Source: Aurantimonas sp. Leaf443
GTDB taxonomy: Bacteria > Pseudomonadota > Alphaproteobacteria > Rhizobiales > Rhizobiaceae
Direction of reading: 5' to 3'
Length of the DNA stretch: 64,000 nucleotides
NCBI RefSeq assembly: GCF_001425575.1
Contig: NZ_LMRD01000001.1
Coordinates: forward strand, 521,745 to 585,744
Shown: positions 27,256-38,593 of the stretch, in pieces
How the letters are laid out: the number at the start of each line of letters is the position of its first letter
Position numbering within the stretch: position 1 is the stretch's first letter
The notes under the pieces: model-generated
Seen by the model: the letters and a program-made list of their open reading frames with translations, nothing else
Databases searched by the model: none
What the model was told of the DNA's origin: nothing
Made by a program: the position numbers and the translations under genes

Positions 27256-28032
27256 ATGACCGAGACCCCGATCGTCATCGAGGAACGCGAGGGCCGCGTC
27301 GCGGTGCTGCGCCTCAACCGGCCCGAGGCGCTGAACGCGCTGAACGCGGCCGTCATGGCGGAGATCGTCGCCCGGACGGCGCGGCTCGACGCCGATCCCG
27401 AGATCGGCGCCATCCTCCTCACCGGGTCGCAGAAGGCCTTCGCCGCCGGGGCGGACATCAAGGAGATGGAGAACGCGGCCGCCATGGACCTCATCCTGGG
27501 CGACTGGTTCGCCGGCTGGGAGGCGCTGGAGCGGGTGCGCACGCCCATGGTCGCCGCCGTCTCGGGCTTCGCGCTCGGCGGCGGCTGCGAACTCGCCATG
27601 ATGTGCGACCTCATCATCGCCGGCGAGGATGCGAGGTTCGGCCAGCCCGAGATCCGGCTCGGCGTCATTCCCGGCATGGGCGGCTCGCAGCGCCTGACGC
27701 GGTCGGTCGGCAAGTACAAGGCGATGGACATGATCCTCACCGGCCGCATGATCGACGCGGCGGAGGCCGAGCGGATCGGGCTCGTCTCGCGCGTCGTTCC
27801 CTCCGACGAGACGTTCACCGAGGCGATGAAGGCCGCGCAGGTGATCGCCGGCTTCTCCAAGCCCGCGGCCCTATTCGCCAAGGAGGCGACCAATCGCAGC
27901 TTCGAGACGGGCCTTCGCGAAGGCCTCCTGCACGAGCGGCGCCTCTTCCAGGCGCTCTTCTCGGGCGAGGACCGCAAGGAGGGCATGGCGGCCTTCCGCG
28001 AGAAGCGCAAGGCCGAGTTCAGGCACCGCTGA
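27256..28032 (+). CDS. Enoyl-CoA hydratase
   Basis: A 258-residue crotonase-fold enzyme that adds water to trans-2-enoyl-CoA in beta-oxidation. The oxyanion-hole segment [11 protein letters not shown] and the two catalytic glutamates, in [11 protein letters not shown] and [13 protein letters not shown], are present, as in FadB1x/EchA8-type proteins. The ATG at 27256 is preceded by GGAAGGACAGGACG. It may serve fatty acid or branched-chain amino acid breakdown, and the liv importer lies close by, but the link is only by proximity. Confidence 0.9.
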   Translation: MTETPIVIEEREGRVAVLRLNRPEALNALNAAVMAEIVARTARLDADPEIGAILLTGSQKAFAAGADIKEMENAAAMDLILGDWFAGWEALERVRTPMVAAVSGFALGGGCELAMMCDLIIAGEDARFGQPEIRLGVIPGMGGSQRLTRSVGKYKAMDMILTGRMIDAAEAERIGLVSRVVPSDETFTEAMKAAQVIAGFSKPAALFAKEATNRSFETGLREGLLHERRLFQALFSGEDRKEGMAAFREKRKAEFRHR

Positions 28033-28132
28033 TCGCGCGCTCAAGCCCGGCGGGCGTCCCTTCACGGGGCCGCCGGCCGGCGCGCAGCCGTCGCATCGCG
28101 GCAGAAGCCCGGGACGACCCTCACAGACGCGA

Positions 28133-28163
28133 AAGGCCCCGGCGCGCGAGACGCCGGGGCCTT
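28133..28163. terminator. Bidirectional terminator between echA-like gene and livK
   Basis: A perfect 12-bp inverted repeat, AAGGCCCCGGCG and CGCCGGGGCCTT, with a 7-base loop, lies between two convergent genes. T-rich tails are short (CCTTCCGTTCT on the plus strand; CCTTTCG on the minus), so it probably serves both directions. Confidence 0.75.
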
Positions 28164-28215
28164 CCGTTCTGCGATGGCCCGTGCGGCGCGGCCGGGCCGC
28201 GCCGCGAGAGGCGCC

Positions 28216-29319
28216 TTACTTGGCGGCGACGTAGTCGTACTTGCCGGCCTTCCACTCGTAGACGACGTAGCCGGGCAGCGTGACGTCGCCCTTGTCGTCG
28301 AACTTGAGGTCGCCGATCACGGTCGGGAACGTGCCCGAGGAGAGCTGCTCGACCACGGGGGCGAAATCGGTGGACTTCGCCTTGTTGGCGGCCTCGGCCC
28401 AGGCCTGGATCGCGGCGTAGGAGTAGAGCACGTAGCCCTCGGCCGTCTGGCCCTTCTTCTCGAGCTCGGCGACGACCGGCTGCGCCACCGCGTTCTTGCG
28501 CGGATCGGGCGAGAAGGTCATCAGCGTGCCTTCGCCGGCATCGCCGGTGATGGCCCAGTACTCGTCGGTCACGATGCCGTCGCCCGACATGATGACGGCG
28601 TTCATGCCCTGCTCTTTCATCTGGCGCGCGATGAGGCCGGCTTCCGTGTGGTAGCCGCCGACATAGACGAGCGAGACGCCGGCATTCTTCATCTTGGTGA
28701 CGAGCGCGGTATAGTCCTTCTCGCCGGCCGTGTAGGACTCGACGAGGACCGGCTTCTTGCCGGCGGCCTCGTAGAACTTCTGCGTCTGGTCGGCGAGGCC
28801 CTTGCCGTAGGCCGACTTGTCGTTCAGCACGGCGACCTTGGCGTCGGGGAAGTTGTCGGCCATGTACTTGCCGGCGACCTCGCCCTGCTGGTCGTCACGC
28901 CCGCACACGCGGAAGATGCCGTTGCCGGGGCGCTTGTCGGTGAAGTCGGGATTGGTCGAGGCCGGCGAGATCTCGACGATCTCCTCCTCGGCATAGACCT
29001 GGCTGGCCGGGATCGAGGAGCCCGAGCAGAAGTGACCGGCCACGAAGGATACGCCTTCCGAGGCGAAGTTGTTGGCAACGGCCACGGCCTGCTTGGGGTC
29101 GCACGCATCGTCGCCGACCGAGAGCTTCAGCATCTCGCCGTTCACGCCGCCCTTGGCGTTGATGTCGGCCACCGCCTGCTCGGCGCCGATCTTCAGCTGC
29201 TGGCCGAAGCTCGCGTACTGGCCCGTCATCGGACCGGCGACGCCGATCGTGATCTCCGCGAAGGCAGCGCCGGCGAAGAGCAGGTTCAGTGCGGCACCGG
29301 CGAGGAGTGCTTTCTTCAT
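28216..29319 (-). CDS. livK: Branched-chain amino acid ABC transporter substrate-binding protein
   Basis: A 367-residue periplasmic protein of the Leu/Ile/Val-binding (type I) family. The signal peptide is residues 1-22 (MKKALLAGAALNLLFAGAAF, then A). The body starts EITIGVAGPMTGQYASFGQQ and includes VAGHFCSGSSIPASQVY, where amino acid carboxylate and amine binding usually occur, and VYVGGYHTEAGLIARQM. The ATG at 29319 is preferred over an upstream start that would hide the signal peptide. It is the last gene of the liv cluster, 148 bp after the small membrane protein gene. Confidence 0.93.
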   Translation of the reverse strand: MKKALLAGAALNLLFAGAAFAEITIGVAGPMTGQYASFGQQLKIGAEQAVADINAKGGVNGEMLKLSVGDDACDPKQAVAVANNFASEGVSFVAGHFCSGSSIPASQVYAEEEIVEISPASTNPDFTDKRPGNGIFRVCGRDDQQGEVAGKYMADNFPDAKVAVLNDKSAYGKGLADQTQKFYEAAGKKPVLVESYTAGEKDYTALVTKMKNAGVSLVYVGGYHTEAGLIARQMKEQGMNAVIMSGDGIVTDEYWAITGDAGEGTLMTFSPDPRKNAVAQPVVAELEKKGQTAEGYVLYSYAAIQAWAEAANKAKSTDFAPVVEQLSSGTFPTVIGDLKFDDKGDVTLPGYVVYEWKAGKYDYVAAK

Positions 29320-29467
29320 GTCAATCTTCCCTGTTGCAGAGGTCTCGGGCGGCTGAAGGACGGCCGCGGCCAGAAGCCTGGAATTCCACGTCCCCGTGGA
29401 GAGTAAAGACCGATTCCCGGCGGCTTGGAAGGGCGCGCCGGGCATTTTTCAAGGGGTGCCGCGCCCC

Positions 29468-29817
29468 TTACGCGCGGCGCTCCAGGAAACCGTATTGGCG
29501 TGCCATCTGGCGGCTGCGCATGAGGCTGCGCCCGGCCGCCGCGATGGCCAGGAGGACGACATAGTCGACGAGCGCGTAGTGGAGCGCGGTGCCGAGCGTC
29601 GAGACGGGCAGGAAGAACGAGCCGCCGAACAGGCTGAAATGGATGAACCGCACGGCGACCGTCAGGAGCAGGATGTAGAAGGCCATCAGCCCCCAGCCGC
29701 TCCAGGTCAGCGCCGTCGAGCGGCCGACCATCCAGGCCCCGCCGCCGCCCAGGATGACCGTGACGAAGAGGAACTCGGCGATCGAGACTTCCCAGAGAAG
29801 TGCCATTTCGGGCTGCA

Positions 29818-29818
<1 letters not shown>
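29468..29818 (-). CDS. Small membrane protein in the liv cluster (DUF6867-like)
   Basis: A 116-residue protein with about three hydrophobic helices: IAEFLFVTVILGGGGAWMVG, WSGWGLMAFYILLLTVAV and YALVDYVVLLAIAAAGRS. The C-terminus is basic (RSRQMARQYGFLERRA). I believe it matches the DUF6867 family found in alphaproteobacterial liv operons, but that is from memory. Its ATG touches the livF stop (TGATG), so it is translated with the transporter. It may be an accessory subunit; no function is established. Confidence 0.75.
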
Positions 29819-30566
<748 letters not shown>

Positions 30567-30570
<4 letters not shown>

Positions 30571-31550
30571 AGGACCGCTCCCGTGCCGCCGGTGCCCCTA
30601 TCCCCGTGGCGGATCGCGCCGTCGACATCGCCCGTCGCCAGCTTCTCCTCCACGGTCTCCACCTCCTCGTCGTCGACGCCCAGATAGGCCGCGATGACCT
30701 TGGGGTCTGTGCGCACGGCCTGCGGGCCGCCGTCGGCGATCTTCTTGCCGTAGTCGAGCACGATCACGTGGTCGGAAATCTCCATGACGACGCCCATGTC
30801 GTGTTCGATGAGGAGGATCGAGACGCCCTCCTGATCGCGAATGGAGCGCAGAAGCGTGTTGAGTTCGCCCGATTCGCGCGGGTTGAGGCCGGCGGCGGGT
30901 TCGTCGAGGCACAGGAGCACCGGATTGGTGCACATGGCGCGCGCGATCTCCAGGCGCCGCTGCGCGCCGTAGGAGAGATCGGCCGCCGGGTCGTCGGCGC
31001 GGTCGAGAAGCGCGGTGCGGCGCAGCCAGTCGATGGCCAGATCCTTGGCGGCGGCGGCGGCCCGGCGATAGCCGGGCAGGCCGAGAAGCCCGCCGATCGT
31101 CATGCCCGACGCGCGCATCAGCTTGTTGTGCTGGGCGACGAGGAGATTCTCCAGCACCGTCATGCCGCCGAAGAGGCGGATGTTCTGGAAGGTGCGCGCG
31201 ACGCCCGCGACCTCCGTGATGCGGAAGTCCGCCATGCGCTCCAGGAGGAACACGGTGCGGTCCTTGGGGTCGTACTGGTTGCCGGTCCTGGTCAGCGCCG
31301 AGATCGTGTCGCGCGCCACGTCGCGCCCGCGCCGCAGGGCCATGCGGCCCTCGGTCGGCTTGTAGAAGCCGGTGACGCAGTTGAAGACGGTCGTCTTGCC
31401 CGCGCCGTTCGGCCCGATCAGCGCGGTGATGTCGCCGCGCCCGACATTGAAGGAGAGGCTGTCGACGGCCGTCAGGCCGCCGAAGCGCATGGTCAGGTTC
31501 TCGACGGACAGGACCGGGTCGAGCATCCAGCGATCGGTTTCCTTCAGCAT
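30567..31550 (-). CDS. livG: Branched-chain amino acid ABC transporter ATP-binding protein LivG
   Basis: A 327-residue ATPase with Walker A GPNGAGKTT, the family loop ARTFQNIRLF, signature LSYGAQRRLEIARAM and Walker B LLCLDEPAAGLNP. It is longer than E. coli LivG because of an insertion (GRDVARDTISALTRTGNQYD to FLLERMADF) and a C-terminal tail of about 40 residues. Both are common in alphaproteobacterial members. ATG 31550 overlaps the livM stop by one base. Confidence 0.95.
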
Positions 31551-33004
31551 CAGTGGCCCTCGCCCTGGGCGACGAGATCGGCGCCGATCTTCTTCTTTTC
31601 CTTGTAGATCGCCGACGGGGATCGCGAGGAGACGAGACCTCTCGGCTTCCAGACCATGATGACGATCATGGCGATGCCGAAGATCAGCATGCGATACTGC
31701 GTCGGGTCGAAGTCCTGGCCGAACACCTCCTTGAGGATGGTGAGATTGCGCAGGAGCTCGATGCCGCCGATCATCACCACGGAGGCGATGACGACGCCGA
31801 GCTGGGAGCCCAGGCCCCCGAGCACCACGATGGCGAGGATGATCGCCGATTCGATGAAGGTGAAGCTCTCCGGGCTGATGAAGCCCTGGCGCGTGGCGAA
31901 GAACGAGCCGGCGAAGCCGCCGAACATGGCGCCCGTGGCGAACGCGGTGAGCTTCACGTTGGTCGTGTTGATGCCGAGCGAGCGGCAGGCGATCTCGTCC
32001 TCGCGCAGGGCCTCCCAGGCTCGGCCGACCGGCAGCTTGCGAAGCCGCATCGTCACGAAGTTGGTGAGGAGCGCCAGCACCAGGATGATGTAGTAGAGGA
32101 AGATGAAGCGCTGGACCGGCGAGTATTCGATGCCGAAGAAGGCGGAGAACGAGCCTTCGCCGCGGCCGAAGTCGAGGCCGAACAGCGTCGGCTTGGGGAT
32201 GTTGAGGAGCCCGTTCGGCCCACCCGTGAAGTCGGCCCAGTTGAGCAGCACGACGCGGATGATCTCGCCGAAGGCGAGCGTCACGATGGCGAGATAGTCG
32301 CCCCGCAGGCGCAGCACCGGAAAGCCCAGCATGATGCCCCAGAGGGCCGCGAAGAGGCCGGCCATGGGCAGGCAGACCCAGAAGCCGAGATCGAAGTTGA
32401 TCGACAGGAGTGCGAAGGAATAGGCGCCGACCGCGTAGAAGGCGACGTAGCCGAGGTCGAGGAGACCGGCGAGGCCGACGACGATGTTCAGGCCCCATCC
32501 CAGCATCACATAGGTGAGGATGAGGATGGAGAGGTCGATCAGGTAGCGGCTGCGGCCCGGCACGAGGCTGGTCAGCAGGAAAGGCAGCGTCAGCGCGACG
32601 AGAAGAAGGACGACGCCGAGCACCTTGCCCGGCGTGATGCGCCGCGCCTTCGTCACGCCCGTGTTCCTGCGCGTCAGGCGCTGCGTCAGCGGCGTCTCGG
32701 CGTGGAACAGGAAGTAGGAGGCCAGGAACCGGGCACCGAAGGCGATCGCGATCCAGGTGATCCAGAGCCCGGGGCGCATGGTCAGCGTGAGGCCGCCGAT
32801 CGCGATGTCGGAGCGCACCAGGAAGAAGAAGAAGGTGAGGATGGCCACGATGCCGGCCGTGATGGCCGCTTCCTTCAGGGAGGCGGCCAGGCGGCTGTCG
32901 GGGGTGCGGGCGGGCGTCATGCCGCGCGCGGCGTCGCCGCGCGCCTCAGCGGCGCGTTCGGCGCCTTCGGGCCTGTTGGAGAGGGCCGGGGTCACGTCGC
33001 TCAT
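31550..33004 (-). CDS. livM: Branched-chain amino acid ABC transporter permease LivM
   Basis: A 484-residue inner-membrane protein. The conserved core has [25 protein letters not shown] split over the third and fourth helices, [19 protein letters not shown] and the ATPase contact [15 protein letters not shown]. An N-terminal extension of about 130 residues, with an extra helix pair ([16 protein letters not shown] and [19 protein letters not shown]), precedes it, as in many rhizobial LivM proteins. It lies 2 bp downstream of livH. Confidence 0.94.
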   Translation of the reverse strand: MSDVTPALSNRPEGAERAAEARGDAARGMTPARTPDSRLAASLKEAAITAGIVAILTFFFFLVRSDIAIGGLTLTMRPGLWITWIAIAFGARFLASYFLFHAETPLTQRLTRRNTGVTKARRITPGKVLGVVLLLVALTLPFLLTSLVPGRSRYLIDLSILILTYVMLGWGLNIVVGLAGLLDLGYVAFYAVGAYSFALLSINFDLGFWVCLPMAGLFAALWGIMLGFPVLRLRGDYLAIVTLAFGEIIRVVLLNWADFTGGPNGLLNIPKPTLFGLDFGRGEGSFSAFFGIEYSPVQRFIFLYYIILVLALLTNFVTMRLRKLPVGRAWEALREDEIACRSLGINTTNVKLTAFATGAMFGGFAGSFFATRQGFISPESFTFIESAIILAIVVLGGLGSQLGVVIASVVMIGGIELLRNLTILKEVFGQDFDPTQYRMLIFGIAMIVIMVWKPRGLVSSRSPSAIYKEKKKIGADLVAQGEGH

Positions 33005-33006
33005 CG

Positions 33007-33927
<921 letters not shown>

Positions 33928-34212
33928 CGCGTGCCCGTTTCTCGGTGCTTCTGGGGTCCCGTCATGGCGGGAGGGCCGGTCATGCGTCAGGAAGGCCGGC
34001 TTTTGTGCACGATCATTTTCATAGCATGGGCGGGCGCGCAAGCGGCCTTCGTCACGGCGAATGCGCAATGCACAGACGCCGCGTTCACGCGACTGCGGCG
34101 AAGTTTGGTCCGATTCCAGACTGGCTTGCCGCCCGGCCGCGGGGCCGATACTCTCCGAGCCCTGTGGCAGGGCGCGAGGAGGCGCCGGGCCGCACGACCT
34201 CGGGAGCGGCAA

Positions 34213-35409
34213 TTGACGGCGAAGGGCGCGACGGACCTTTCCCGCGGGCAGTACGGCGTGCGCACGGCCATGTATCACGGTGGCGACGCGGCCGAGCTCG
34301 CCGCCTGCGCCGCCGCGCTCGCCGAAGGGGGCGAGCACGCGCTGCTCCTCGTCTTCTTCGATCCGGGGTTCGACGCCGCCGATCTCGGCACGCGCCTGAA
34401 GCTCCAGCTCGACGTGCCCTGGCAGATCTGCTGCTCCACCGCCGGCGGCCTTTCGCCGCTGGGCTATGTCGAGGGCGGCGCGGCGATCCTCCTCTTCGAG
34501 GCCGAAGCCTTCGCGGCGATGGGCGCCGTCGTGCCGCATGTCGCGGACGGGGCGCTGGAGGCCGGCGCCGAGATCGCCCGGGAACTGCGCGCACGGTTCG
34601 ACCGCGAGACGGCGGGGCGATCGGCCCATGGCGGCGGCCCGCTGGCTTTGTGTCTCGTCGACGGGCTGTCGAACCAGGAGGAGACGGTCGTCGCCGCCTT
34701 CGACGCCGTCCTCTCCGACATCCCGCTGGTCGGCGGCTCGGCCGGAGACAGGTCCGCCTTCCGCGCCGCCTCGCTCGTTCTCGACGGCCGCGTCCACCGC
34801 AACGCGGCGATCCTCTGCCTCCTGTGGAGCGACCTGCCGTTCCGCATCTTCAAGTCCGACCATTTCGAGCCGACGCGCACCCGCCTCGTCGTCACCGGCT
34901 GCGATCCCGACCGGCGCCTCGTTACCGGCCTCAACGGGGCGCCGGCGGCGGAGGAATACGCCACCGTCCTCGGCCTCGACCCGCTCGGGCTCGACCGCTT
35001 CTCCTTCGCCGCCTATCCCGTCGTGGTGCGCATCGGCGGCGAGCACTATTGCCGCTCCATCCGCAGCGTGGAGGCCGAGGGACTCACCTTCTTCTGCGCC
35101 GTGGAGGAGGGGATCGTGCTGACGCTGGCGCGCTCGCGCGACATGGTGGGCGCGCTGCGCGAGACCTTGAGCGCGGTGTCGCGGGACCTCGGCGGCATCG
35201 CCCTCGTCCTCGGCTTCGACTGCATCCTGCGCCGCGTGGAGGCCGAGCAGCGCCAGCTCGGGCGCCGCCTCGCGGAGGTCTTCGACGAGTTCAACGTCAT
35301 CGGCTTCACGAGCTACGGCGAACAGTATCGCGCCATGCATCTCAACCAGACCTTCACCGGCGTCGCCTTCGGGCGGCCGGGCGCCGCCCTTCGCGAGGCG
35401 GCCGAATGA
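34213..35409 (+). CDS. FIST-domain sensor protein
   Basis: A protein of about 398 residues with FIST_N and FIST_C domains, a sensory module proposed to bind small ligands such as amino acids. FIST_N features include ICCSTAGGLSPLGYVEGG and PLVGGSAGDRSAF. FIST_C features include ILRRVEAEQRQLG and FDEFNVIGFTSYGEQYRAMH near the end. The start is uncertain: TTG 34213 has GGGAG six bases upstream, while GTG 34258 and ATG 34270 also exist. No membrane segment is present. The stop overlaps the ATG of the hybrid kinase, so sensor and kinase are probably made together. Confidence 0.85.
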   Translation: MTAKGATDLSRGQYGVRTAMYHGGDAAELAACAAALAEGGEHALLLVFFDPGFDAADLGTRLKLQLDVPWQICCSTAGGLSPLGYVEGGAAILLFEAEAFAAMGAVVPHVADGALEAGAEIARELRARFDRETAGRSAHGGGPLALCLVDGLSNQEETVVAAFDAVLSDIPLVGGSAGDRSAFRAASLVLDGRVHRNAAILCLLWSDLPFRIFKSDHFEPTRTRLVVTGCDPDRRLVTGLNGAPAAEEYATVLGLDPLGLDRFSFAAYPVVVRIGGEHYCRSIRSVEAEGLTFFCAVEEGIVLTLARSRDMVGALRETLSAVSRDLGGIALVLGFDCILRRVEAEQRQLGRRLAEVFDEFNVIGFTSYGEQYRAMHLNQTFTGVAFGRPGAALREAAE

Positions 35410-36806
35410 CGGGCGAGGCCGGCGGCATCGTTCTGGGCACGCTCGGGCCCATCGGCGAGGATCCGCGCCCGGAGCGCGACAGCGAGGCCGTGCGCCGGCT
35501 GGAACTCGTCAACACCGCCCTGATGCGCCGCGTCGAGCAGGTGACCGACCGCCAGGCCAACGCCTATTCGCTGTTCGAGACCGCGATCCATCTCGAGGCG
35601 CAGGTGCGAAAGCGCACCGGCGAACTCAGCCAGGCGCTGAAGCGCGTCGAGCAGACGAGCCGCGAGAACGTCGCCGCCCGCGAGGCCGCGGACCTCGCCA
35701 ACCGCTCGAAGACCAAGTTCCTGGCCGCCGCCGGCCACGACGTGCTGCAGCCGCTGAACGCGGCCCGCCTCTCGCTCTCCGCGCTCGAGGCCTCCGGCAT
35801 CCCGCCCGAGGGCCGGCGCTTCGCCGCCTCGATCGACAAGGCGCTCGACACGATGGAGGAGCTGATCTCCAGCGTCCTCGACATCGCGCGGCTGGATGCC
35901 GGCGCGATGAAGCCCGAATTCTCCGACGTCGCGCTCGACGAACTCCTGGAGAGCGTGGCGGCCGAGTTCGAGCCGCTCGCCCATCGCAAGGGTCTCGTCA
36001 TCCGCACGGCCGGCCCGCGCGTCCACGTGCGCTCCGACCCCGCGCTCCTGAAGCGCCTCGTCTCCAATCTCGTCTCCAACGCCATCCGCTACACGGTGTC
36101 GGGCGGCGTCCTCGTCGGCACGCGCCGGCGCGGCGAGATGGTGCGGCTGGACGTGTGCGACACGGGCATCGGCATCGCGCCCGACCAGTACGAGCCGATC
36201 TTCCAGGAGTTCCACCGCGGGCGCGTGGCCGGCAATCCGGAGGTCGCGCACGGGGCCGGGCTCGGGCTCGGGCTCTCCATCGTGCGGCGCCTCGCCGAGG
36301 CGCTCGGGCACAGTCTCGACTTCCGCTCCGTGGAGGGGCGCGGCACGGTCTTCTCGCTGACGCTGCGGGGTCTGGCCGACCGTCCGCGCGCCGCCCCGCC
36401 CCCGCCGTCCACCATCCGCCCCTCGGGCTTCGGCCTCGCCTATCTGAAGGTTCTCGTCGTCGAGAACGAGCCGGACGTGATGCAGGCGACGCTGGCGCTG
36501 CTCGAGCGCTGGTCCTGCACGGTGCGCACGGCGCAGGACATGCGCCAGGCGCTGGAGGTGATGACGCGCGAGCGCTTCCGGCCGGACATGATCCTCGCCG
36601 ACCACCGGCTCGACGGCGGACAGGTGGGGCTCGACGTGGTGGAGGCCGTGCGCGCCATGACCGGACGGGCTCTCCCGGCGATCGTTCTGACGGCGGACTA
36701 TTCGGAGGCGACGGCCCGGCTCGTGGCGGCGAGCGGCTGCGAGCTCCTGCGAAAGCCGGTCAAGCCCGCCGAACTGCGTGCTCTGCTCGCCCATCTGGCC
36801 GCCTGA
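35406..36806 (+). CDS. Hybrid sensor histidine kinase
   Basis: A 466-residue cytoplasmic kinase without membrane segments. A coiled-coil helix (about 25-100) leads into the phospho-acceptor region FLAAAGHDVLQPLNAARL with His111. The ATPase domain follows with an N box NAIRYT, CDTGIGIAP and GAGLGLGLSIV. A C-terminal receiver (about 345-460) carries its acceptor Asp in ILADHRLDGG and a Lys in LLRKPVKPAE. The HDVLQPLNAARL form is shared with NahK-like kinases. Overlapping with the FIST gene, it probably takes its input from that protein and signals to the LuxR-type regulator next door. Confidence 0.9.
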   Translation: MTGEAGGIVLGTLGPIGEDPRPERDSEAVRRLELVNTALMRRVEQVTDRQANAYSLFETAIHLEAQVRKRTGELSQALKRVEQTSRENVAAREAADLANRSKTKFLAAAGHDVLQPLNAARLSLSALEASGIPPEGRRFAASIDKALDTMEELISSVLDIARLDAGAMKPEFSDVALDELLESVAAEFEPLAHRKGLVIRTAGPRVHVRSDPALLKRLVSNLVSNAIRYTVSGGVLVGTRRRGEMVRLDVCDTGIGIAPDQYEPIFQEFHRGRVAGNPEVAHGAGLGLGLSIVRRLAEALGHSLDFRSVEGRGTVFSLTLRGLADRPRAAPPPPSTIRPSGFGLAYLKVLVVENEPDVMQATLALLERWSCTVRTAQDMRQALEVMTRERFRPDMILADHRLDGGQVGLDVVEAVRAMTGRALPAIVLTADYSEATARLVAASGCELLRKPVKPAELRALLAHLAA

Positions 36807-36827
36807 GGGCGAGCCCCCGCCGCCGCG

Positions 36828-37481
36828 TCAGGCGCCGCCATGGGTGATCTGGTCGAAGTCCAGCTTGGCGATCTCGATCACCGCCTGCGTGCGGCTGAAA
36901 ACGTTGAGCTTGCGCAGGATCTCCGAGACATGCGCCTTGACGGTCGTCTCGCCGACGCCGAGCTCGTAGGCGATCTGCTTGTTGAGGAGCCCTTGGCGGA
37001 TCATGCCGAGCACCTTCAGCTGCTGCGGCGTCAGCGAGGCGACGCGGGCGGGCAGGGCGCTCTCGGCGCCGCCCGTCTCGGCCGGCATCAGCCCGTCGGG
37101 CACGTAGACCGATCCGGCGAGCACTTCCGTGATGGCGGCGGCCAGATGCAGCTTCTTGGCCGATTTCGAGACGAAACCCGCGACACCGTAGGAGAGGACC
37201 TGTCGCACGATCTTCGGATCGTCGAGCGCCGAGACGACGAGGAGCGGCAGGCGCGGAAACCGGCCGCGCAGCTCCAGGAGCCCCTCGAAACCGGAGACGC
37301 CCGGCATGGTGAGGTCGAGTAGGGCGACGTCGAAACCGGCCTCCGCGCTTTCCAGCGCCTCAATCGCCTCCTCGATGGACGCGGCCTCCACGATCTCCGC
37401 CCCCGGCACCGCCGCGTCCACCGCCATGCGCAGCGCCTCGCGGAAGAGCGGGTGGTCGTCGATGATGAGGAGACGGTTCAC
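36828..37481 (-). CDS. LuxR/NarL-family response regulator
   Basis: A 217-residue regulator with an N-terminal receiver (acceptor Asp56 in VALLDLTMPG, acidic pair in LLIIDDHP, Lys in FVSKSAKK). Its C-terminal helix-turn-helix spans about residues 148-205 (LTPQQLKVLGMIRQG, TTVKAHVSEILRKLNV). It converges on the hybrid kinase gene with 21 bp between, the most likely partner. Targets are unknown. Confidence 0.92.
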   Translation of the reverse strand: MNRLLIIDDHPLFREALRMAVDAAVPGAEIVEAASIEEAIEALESAEAGFDVALLDLTMPGVSGFEGLLELRGRFPRLPLLVVSALDDPKIVRQVLSYGVAGFVSKSAKKLHLAAAITEVLAGSVYVPDGLMPAETGGAESALPARVASLTPQQLKVLGMIRQGLLNKQIAYELGVGETTVKAHVSEILRKLNVFSRTQAVIEIAKLDFDQITHGGA

Positions 37482-37614
37482 GGGCGGCCTCGGTCTCGCC
37501 GGACGCCGCCCACGAAGGCGTCGTTCGAAGCCTCCAAGGCTTACGGCAGGGCCGGCGCGCGGGACAAGTGGTCTTTGGTCGTGGAGCCGGGCCGGTCCGG
37601 CCGGCGGCGATGCG

Positions 37615-38475
37615 TCAGAACCGCGCTTTCGGCATCGGGTGGGGCGCGTCGATGCGCGCCTCCATGGCCGCGACCTCTCCCGGGGCGGCGGAGCGGAGCG
37701 CGGGACCCGGTATGGCCCCCGGCATGGTCCCCGCGCTCGGCCCCTGCATGGCGTCGAAGGAGGGATCGTCCTCCTCCGGGTCCACCGCGCCGCGCCGTTC
37801 CAGCCATTTGGCGACGAGCCACCACAGGAAGGCCCAGGCCGCGCCCGCCGTCCAGCCGGCCAGGACGTCCGTCGGCCAGTGCACGCCGAGATAGACGCGG
37901 CTGACCCCGACGAGCACGGTGATGACCGCCGCCATCGCGATGAGATAGGCCTTCACCGCCCGCCGCCGCTGCACGCGCGCGAGGAGGGTCGCGAGCGTCA
38001 GATAGGTCACCGCCGACATCATCGCGTGGCCGCTCGGGAAGGAGCGGGTGTAGACGATGGAGCCGTGCGGCACGAGGTCGGGACGCGGCCGGTCGAAGCC
38101 CCATTTCAGGAGCTGGCTCATAAGGAAGCCGCTGCCGATGGCCGCGAGCACTAGGAGCATGGAGCGCCGGTTGCCGCGGAACCAGAGGAACAGGGCGACC
38201 GATATCGTGACGAAGATGAGAACGCCCGTGCCCCCGAAGGCGGTGGCGTCGCGGCCGATCTCCTCCACCCAGCCCGGCCCGATCGGATCGCTCGGATCGA
38301 CGGGATTGCGCAGGGCAAGCAGGATCTCCGTGTCGAACCCGTGCGTGTCGCCCTCCACGACCTCGCCGGCGATCGAGACGAAGACCCATATGGCGGCCAT
38401 CACCGTGAGGACGGCGAGCAGCGTCCACAGTTCGACGCGGTTCCGGATGAAGCTGGCGATCGTGGAAAGCTGCAT
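37615..38475 (-). CDS. PAP2-family membrane phosphatase
   Basis: An inner-membrane phosphatase with the three PAP2 motifs in order: KWGFDRPRPD, FPSGHAMMS and SRVYLGVHWPTD. About six helices are predicted and the last ~55 residues are a soluble acidic then Pro/Ala-rich tail. Substrates could be phosphatidic acid, undecaprenyl pyrophosphate or lipid A phosphates. ATG 38475 (286 residues) has GGACGA at suitable spacing; an in-frame ATG at 38517 would add 14 residues. Confidence 0.87.
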   Translation of the reverse strand: MQLSTIASFIRNRVELWTLLAVLTVMAAIWVFVSIAGEVVEGDTHGFDTEILLALRNPVDPSDPIGPGWVEEIGRDATAFGGTGVLIFVTISVALFLWFRGNRRSMLLVLAAIGSGFLMSQLLKWGFDRPRPDLVPHGSIVYTRSFPSGHAMMSAVTYLTLATLLARVQRRRAVKAYLIAMAAVITVLVGVSRVYLGVHWPTDVLAGWTAGAAWAFLWWLVAKWLERRGAVDPEEDDPSFDAMQGPSAGTMPGAIPGPALRSAAPGEVAAMEARIDAPHPMPKARF

Positions 38476-38593
38476 GCGCGTCGTCCATCGGGGCGGCGGA
38501 AGCCTGGGCGCCTTCATATAGCGGCGGCGCGCGCCGAAAGTAGCGGCGACAGCCCGGTTGAAACGACGCTTTCGCACGGGCGAGGGCCCGCCC

